Assembly: GCA_017624955.1 (NCBI GenBank)
Contig: JAGAMA010000040.1
Span: forward strand, 59,605 to 123,604
Direction: 5' to 3'
Length of the DNA: 64,000 nucleotides
DNA from: Alistipes sp.
GTDB taxonomy: Bacteria > Bacteroidota > Bacteroidia > Bacteroidales > Rikenellaceae
Positions 59,658 to 64,000 of this stretch are shown here, piece after piece. Position 1 is the stretch's first letter, and the number at the start of each line of letters is the position of its first letter. Under the pieces are notes generated by a model. It was not told the DNA's origin, made no database searches, and saw only the letters and a program-made list of their open reading frames with translations. Made by a program: the position numbers and the translations under genes.

Positions 59658-62600
59658 CTACAGGCGCGTTACGGCAATCTTGAGCGGCTCCTCGTCCAGG
59701 TCGCTCTCTACGACCACCGAACCCGTCGGCTCGGCTACGGCCTTCACCTCAAGGGCGAGGGTCTGCTGACCCACGAAGTCGGCCCAGGCCGAGAGCGAAT
59801 CCACCACAGCCTCCTTGGCCTCGATCTCGACACGAATCTTGTCCGTCACGGCGAAGTCGGCCTCCTTGCGGATGTTCTGGATGCGGTTTACCAGCTCACG
59901 GGCTACACCCTCACGCTTGAGCTCCTCGGTCACGGTGATATCGAGTGCCACGGTCAGCTTGCCCTCGGTCGTCACGAGCCAGCCCGGCATATCCTCCGAC
60001 GTGATGATGAAGTCGGCAGGGGTTACCGTCAACGTCTCGCCATCGACTACGATGCTGCTCTCGTCCGAGGTTTCGATCGCCGTGATCTGCTCCTGCGTGA
60101 AGGAGGCCAGGAGGGCTGCCATCTGCTTCGAGTAGCGGGCGTAGCGCGTACAGAAGTTCTTGAAGTTGAGCTTGATATGCTTCGTGATGATGCCTGCCGT
60201 GTCGTGCAGCAGCTCGATCGACTTCACGTTTACCTCATTCTCCACGAGTGCCTTCACGGCCTCGATGTGGGCGGCCATGGCCTGATCCAGGACGGGAATC
60301 ATAATCTTCTGCAGCGGCTGGCGCACCTTGATCGAGACCTTGCGGCGCAGGGCCAGGGTCATCGACGTAAGCTGCTGGGCGATGGCCATCATCTCCTCCA
60401 GGTCGCTGTTAATCAGCCCCTCGTCGGCCTTCGGGAAGTCGGCAATGTGTACCGAGCACTCCGTGTGGCGACCACTCAGGGCGTTCAGATCGGTGAAGAT
60501 GCGATCCGAAATGAAGGGGGCAAAGGGTGCTGCGAGCTTCACGACCGTCTCCAGACAGGTGTAGAGGGTCTGGTAGGCGGCCAGCTTATCCTCGGTCATC
60601 TCGCCACCCCAGAAACGCTTGCGGTTGAGGCGGACGTACCAATTCGAAAGGTTGCGATCGACAAACTCCTGGATGGCGCGTGCCGCAGGGGTCGGGTCGT
60701 AATCCTCTAAGTAGCGCGTCACGCTCTTGATGAGCGAGTTGAGCTCCGAGAGAATCCAGCGGTCGATCTCGGGTCGGCGCTCGATGGCGATCTCCTCCTC
60801 ACGTCCCGTGAAGCCATCCACATTGGCGTAGAGGGCAAAGAACGAGTAGGTGTTGTAGAGCGTGCCGAAGAACTTGTTGCGCACCTCCTTCACACCCTCG
60901 ACATCGAACTTGAGGTTGTCCCAGGGCTGCGAGTTTGAGATCATGTACCAGCGCGTAGCATCGGCACCGTAGGTCTTGAGTACCTCGAACGGATCGACGG
61001 CATTGCCCAGGCGCTTCGACATCTTGTTGCCGTTCTTGTCGAGCACCAGGCCATTCGAGATGATGTGCTTGAAGGCCACCGAGTCGAAGAGCATCGTAGC
61101 TAAGGCGTGGAGCGTGAAGAACCAACCGCGGGTCTGGTCCACACCCTCGGCCACAAAGTCGGCCGGATAGACCTCCGTGAAGTTCTCCTTATTCTCGAAC
61201 GGGTAGTGCTGCTGTGCATAGGGCATGGCACCCGAGTCGAACCAAACGTCGATCAGGTCGCTTTCGCGGCGCATCGGCTCGCCCTTCGACGAGGTGAGTA
61301 CGATGTTGTCCACATAGGGACGGTGCAGGTCGATGTTCTCCACGGCGTAGTTCTCCTTTGACATATCGCCCACGCGGAAGTTGGGGAAGGGGTTCTCGCT
61401 CATGTGACCCGCTGCGATCGACTTCTCGATCTCGGCGATGAGCTCCTCCACCGAACCGATGCAGCGCACCTCGGAGCGATCCTCCGTAGCCCAGATCGGG
61501 AGCGGCGTGCCCCAGAAGCGCGAGCGCGAGAGGTTCCAATCGTTCAGGTTCTCCAGCCACTTGCCAAAGCGACCCGTACCGGTCGATTCGGGCTTCCACT
61601 GGATCGTCTTGTTAAGCTCCATCATGCGCTCCTTCATCGCCGTCGAGCGGATGAACCACGAGTCGAGCGGGTAGTACAGCACCGGCTTATCCGTGCGCCA
61701 GCAGTGGGGGTAGTTGTGGACATGCTTCTCGATCTTGAAGGCCTTGTTTACCTCCTTGAGTCGGATCGCGATATAGACATCGAGCGTCTCGGCAGCCGAG
61801 GCGGCCTTCTCGTCATACTTGCCATCGGGGTTGAACTGCGGGTCGTAGGCGTTCTTCACATAGCGACCTGCATACTCGCCATAGGTAGCCACATCGACAC
61901 ACTCAGCGACGAACTTTTCGTCCAGCTCCTCCGTGAGGTAGAACTTACCCGTCAGATCGACCATCGGGCGCGTCTCGCCGCGCTTGTTGATCATGTAGAG
62001 CGACGGGATGCCTGCAGCGCGTGCCACGAAGGCATCATCGGCACCAAAGGTGGGGGCGATGTGAACGATACCCGTACCATCCTCGGTCGTGACGTAGTCG
62101 CCCGGGATGACACGGAAAGCCTTCTCCGAGGCCACCTGCCACTCCTTGTCCGCGACCATCTCCACGGGCTTCACCCAGGGGATCAGCTGCTCGTAGCGCA
62201 TGCCCACGAGCTCCGTACCCTTGTACTCGCCCACCACGCGGTAGGGGATGAGCTTGTCGCCCGCCTTGTAATCCTCCAACTTCAGGTCGGCGGCCTTCGG
62301 GTTGAAGTGGTTCTTCACGAGATCCTTGGCCAGGACCACCGTGATCTTCTCGCCCGTGTAGCCGTTGTAGGTCTCGACAGCCACATAGTCGATCTTCGGG
62401 CCTACGCAGAGGGCCGTATTCGAGGGGAGTGTCCAGGGGGTCGTCGTCCAGGCGATGAAGTAGGGCGTACCCCACTTGGCCATCTCGGGCTTCGGATCGA
62501 CCATCTTGAACTGCGCCACCATCGTCGTATCCTTCACGTCGCGGTAGCAACCCGGCTGGTTCAGCTCGTGCGACGAGAGACCCGTACCGGCAGCGGGGGA

Positions 62601-63143
62601 GTAGGGCTGAATCGTGTAGCCCTTATACAGCAGGCCCTTCTCGTAGAGCTGCTTGAGCATCCACCACAGGGTCTCGATGTACTTGTTGTCGTAGGTGATG
62701 TAGGGGTCCTGCATATTGACCCAGTAGCCCATCTTGCGCGTGAGCTCCTCCCACGCGCCCGTGAACTCCATCACCGCCTCACGGCAGGTGCGGTTGTACT
62801 CCTCGATCGAAATCGTCTTGCCGATGGCCTCCTTCGTGATGCCGAGCTTCTTCTCTACGCCCAGCTCCACCGGAAGGCCGTGCGTATCCCAACCCGCCTT
62901 GCGGTGCACCTGGAAGCCCTGCTGCGTCTTGTAGCGGCAGAAGACATCCTTGATCGTGCGCGCCATGACGTGGTGAATACCCGGCATGCCGTTTGCCGAG
63001 GGGGGACCCTCGAAGAAGACAAACGAGGGGTGTCCCTCGCGGGTCGAAAGACTCTTTTCGAAGGTGTTCTCCTCGTCCCAGCGAGCCAGCACCTCATCCG
63101 CGATTTTGGCTAAATCCAAGCCTTTGTACTCCTTGAATTTCAT
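59658..63143 (-). CDS. ileS: Isoleucyl-tRNA synthetase
   Basis: 1161 residues, class I synthetase. The HIGH-type motif is GMPGIHHVMARTIKD after FFEGPPSANG; the KMSKS motif is NGNKMSKRLGN. The CP1 editing domain lies about 190-430, and the anticodon-binding domain follows AEGVDQTRGWFFTLHALATMLF and the catalytic core. Length and motif style resemble the longer, eukaryote-like IleRS group found in several Bacteroidetes, which in other bacteria is associated with low mupirocin sensitivity; that is an inference. A TATCTTTG -7 element is upstream. Confidence 0.95.
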   Translation of the reverse strand: MKFKEYKGLDLAKIADEVLARWDEENTFEKSLSTREGHPSFVFFEGPPSANGMPGIHHVMARTIKDVFCRYKTQQGFQVHRKAGWDTHGLPVELGVEKKLGITKEAIGKTISIEEYNRTCREAVMEFTGAWEELTRKMGYWVNMQDPYITYDNKYIETLWWMLKQLYEKGLLYKGYTIQPYSPAAGTGLSSHELNQPGCYRDVKDTTMVAQFKMVDPKPEMAKWGTPYFIAWTTTPWTLPSNTALCVGPKIDYVAVETYNGYTGEKITVVLAKDLVKNHFNPKAADLKLEDYKAGDKLIPYRVVGEYKGTELVGMRYEQLIPWVKPVEMVADKEWQVASEKAFRVIPGDYVTTEDGTGIVHIAPTFGADDAFVARAAGIPSLYMINKRGETRPMVDLTGKFYLTEELDEKFVAECVDVATYGEYAGRYVKNAYDPQFNPDGKYDEKAASAAETLDVYIAIRLKEVNKAFKIEKHVHNYPHCWRTDKPVLYYPLDSWFIRSTAMKERMMELNKTIQWKPESTGTGRFGKWLENLNDWNLSRSRFWGTPLPIWATEDRSEVRCIGSVEELIAEIEKSIAAGHMSENPFPNFRVGDMSKENYAVENIDLHRPYVDNIVLTSSKGEPMRRESDLIDVWFDSGAMPYAQQHYPFENKENFTEVYPADFVAEGVDQTRGWFFTLHALATMLFDSVAFKHIISNGLVLDKNGNKMSKRLGNAVDPFEVLKTYGADATRWYMISNSQPWDNLKFDVEGVKEVRNKFFGTLYNTYSFFALYANVDGFTGREEEIAIERRPEIDRWILSELNSLIKSVTRYLEDYDPTPAARAIQEFVDRNLSNWYVRLNRKRFWGGEMTEDKLAAYQTLYTCLETVVKLAAPFAPFISDRIFTDLNALSGRHTECSVHIADFPKADEGLINSDLEEMMAIAQQLTSMTLALRRKVSIKVRQPLQKIMIPVLDQAMAAHIEAVKALVENEVNVKSIELLHDTAGIITKHIKLNFKNFCTRYARYSKQMAALLASFTQEQITAIETSDESSIVVDGETLTVTPADFIITSEDMPGWLVTTEGKLTVALDITVTEELKREGVARELVNRIQNIRKEADFAVTDKIRVEIEAKEAVVDSLSAWADFVGQQTLALEVKAVAEPTGSVVVESDLDEEPLKIAVTRL

Positions 63144-63184
63144 GGTTGTATCTTGTTGTTTTAATCTTTTTCTGCTTTAACGGA

Positions 63185-63192
63185 CAAAGATA
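63185..63192 (-). promoter_or_regulatory. Putative -7 element of ileS
   Basis: Reverse strand TATCTTTG, 42 bases upstream of the ileS start codon. No clear -33 element because an AT-rich repeat lies upstream. Confidence 0.45.
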
Positions 63193-63271
63193 CAAAAATG
63201 AATTAAGAATTAAAAATTAATAATTAAGAATTATGGGTGGGAAGGTGGTGCGAGGTGGTCGGGGCTTGGGT

Positions 63272-63349
63272 CTGGGGCCACTGGGGCTACTGGGCCAACT
63301 GGGCCCACTGACTTTTTTTCAGTAGGCTCAGTGGGCTCAGTGGCCTCAG
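63272..63349. repeat. 9-base-period array with inverted second half (GGGCCACTG family)
   Basis: Four units (gggccactg, gggctactg, ggccaactg, ggcccactg), a T-rich centre, then cagtaggct, cagtgggct, cagtggcct. Same family as 55742-55830. Confidence 0.9.
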
Positions 63350-63378
63350 CTCCTTTAGCTGACAGCTGACAGCTCTTC

Positions 63379-63456
63379 GTAACACAGTAACATCGTAACA
63401 CAGTAACAGGGGTGCACCCCTTGTTACGATGTTACTTTGTTACTCGGTTACTCGGT
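63379..63456. repeat. 8-base-period array with inverted second half (GTAACACA family)
   Basis: gtaacaca, gtaacatc, gtaacaca, gtaacagg, then a GGTGCACC centre, then ttgttacg, atgttact, ttgttact, cggttact. The two sides are complementary through the palindromic centre. Confidence 0.9.
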
Positions 63457-63492
63457 TGCTAACCACAAAGACAAAAATAATCGTCAAAATAC

Positions 63493-63523
63493 TTGACTTT
63501 GACGTTAAATTTTTGTATATTTG
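63493..63523 (+). promoter_or_regulatory. Orphan Bacteroidetes promoter
   Basis: TTG at 63493-63495, 20 bases, TATATTTG at 63516-63523. It points right, with no ordinary gene within the remaining 475 bases. Confidence 0.65.
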
Positions 63524-63545
63524 TAGTACGATACCGTGGCTTGCC

Positions 63546-63569
63546 TGGCTAATTATAGATGATTAGCCA
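63546..63569 (+). other. Stem-loop near the 5' end of the orphan transcript
   Basis: Perfect 8-base stem tggctaat / attagcca with an eight-base loop, starting about 17 bases after the predicted transcription start. The start codon of a 16-codon ORF lies in the loop (63559). Confidence 0.55.
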
Positions 63570-63609
63570 AGGGGGAGTGTGTTCATGCATCTGCGATGAT
63601 TCACCTTAA
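63559..63609 (+). CDS. Possible 16-residue Cys-rich small ORF or leader peptide
   Basis: ATG at 63559 to TAA at 63607-63609 encodes MISQGGVCSCICDDSP. It contains three Cys in the pattern CxCxC and begins about 30 bases after a convincing promoter. Chance is a real alternative for an ORF this short. It could be a leader peptide, part of a non-coding RNA, or nothing. Confidence 0.3.
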   Translation: MISQGGVCSCICDDSP

Positions 63610-63727
63610 TATACTTGCCGTGGCCACTGACGGCCACTGAACGATGAACCGTCAGTAAGGTAGTGGACGGTTCTCGGGTCTTGGGTCAGGGCCCACTGGG
63701 GCCACTGGGCCAGCTGGGGCTACTGAA

Positions 63728-64000
63728 AGAACCGTCATCCTGAGGGAGGTACGACCGAAGGATCTCTATTCAGGCAGACTGACACAGTAGAGATTCTTCG
63801 CCTACGGCTCAGAATGACGATGCTGTCAGTCGCCTCAGTAGCCATCAGTGGCCGTCAGTGGCCCCACTGGGCCCACTGAAGAGAACCGTCATCCTGAGGG
63901 AGGTACGACCGAAGGATCTCTATTCAGGCAGACTGACACAGTAGAGATTCTTCGCCTACGGCTCAGAATGACGATGCTGTCAGTCGCCTCAGTAGCCATC
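63728..64000. repeat. Duplicated 119-base hairpin element inside a 9-base array
   Basis: 63728-63846 and 63882-64000 are identical over 119 bases, with a 154-base period. Each holds an inverted repeat running from CGTCATCCTGAG to CTCAGAATGACG (63733-63819 and 63887-63973). The DNA on both sides and between the copies (for example 63688-63725 and 63847-63880) is the 9-base CACTG-type array. The second copy reaches the window edge, so the full copy number is unknown. Confidence 0.9.

Larger units (their letters stand above)
63144..64000. other. Repeat-rich intergenic region at the right edge
   Basis: 857 bases with no protein gene of normal size. In order: an ileS -7 box (complement of 63185-63192), an AT-rich repeat (63198-63232), a 9-base array (63272-63349), an 8-base array (63379-63456), an orphan rightward promoter (63493-63523) with a hairpin and a 16-codon ORF, more 9-base units, and two copies of a 119-base hairpin element. 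The next gene lies beyond the window. Confidence 0.8.

Noticed and set aside
63728-64000. Insertion sequence
   Set aside because: The duplicated 119-base element has inverted ends but no room for a transposase, and none is encoded in the window. It fits a small non-autonomous palindromic repeat better.

Overview
The window looks like a chromosomal segment of a Bacteroidales bacterium, most probably Alistipes (Rikenellaceae). The evidence is the moderately high GC with strong G/C third positions, Bacteroidetes-type promoters (TTTG, 19-21 bases, TAnnTTTG), weak use of Shine-Dalgarno sequences, and lineage families such as DUF4254, DUF5683, OstA-like proteins, CBM20-bearing MalQ and fimbrillin-like lipoproteins. 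The genus is an inference. No tRNA, rRNA, CRISPR array, transposase or phage gene was seen.

Layout. 1-11.2 kb is housekeeping: a truncated dipeptidyl peptidase IV, a LysM glucosaminidase, DUF4254 plus a family 9 glycosyltransferase, adenosine kinase and phosphofructokinase, arginine decarboxylase, then a rightward run of HU-like membrane protein, sigma-54 activator, LptE, a small helical protein and SecG. 11.4-33.2 kb is one rightward, tightly packed operon of 20 genes behind a very clear promoter. It encodes an aryl-polyene (flexirubin-like) pigment pathway: tyrosine ammonia-lyase, ketoreductase, four ketosynthase-type proteins, two acyl carrier proteins, hotdog dehydratases and a thioesterase, an O-methyltransferase, a lipid acyltransferase, a glycosyltransferase, a polysaccharide deacetylase, a LolA-like carrier, a huge RND exporter-acyltransferase-methyltransferase fusion, a phytoene-desaturase-like oxidoreductase, a C45 N-terminal-nucleophile acyltransferase and an adenylate-forming ligase. 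A DnaQ-like exonuclease and an MFS transporter follow. No dialkylresorcinol genes (DarA/DarB type) are present, so the product is more likely a lipid-linked aryl polyene than a true flexirubin ester.

35-43.4 kb reads leftward: a CBM20 4-alpha-glucanotransferase and two large surface lipoproteins that share a fimbrillin-like N-terminal half but carry different C-terminal domains (CotH kinase-like; PI-PLC-like with an altered catalytic motif), the latter preceded by a 59-residue companion protein. 44-49.7 kb is a leftward operon parA-parB-DUF5683-mltD-mnmE. 49.9-55.7 kb reads rightward: a CPBP protease, then a SurA-like lipoprotein, SurA and an OstA-like protein (outer-membrane biogenesis). 55.9-63.1 kb reads leftward: a YidE/AspT-type transporter, a family 9 pectate lyase, a TraR/DksA-like protein and ileS.

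The intergenic regions carry three families of short-period self-complementary arrays with units of 8, 9 and 10 bases, each laid out as an array followed by its reverse complement. The right end (63.2-64 kb) has all three, plus a duplicated 119-base hairpin element and an orphan promoter with a possible 16-residue Cys-rich ORF.
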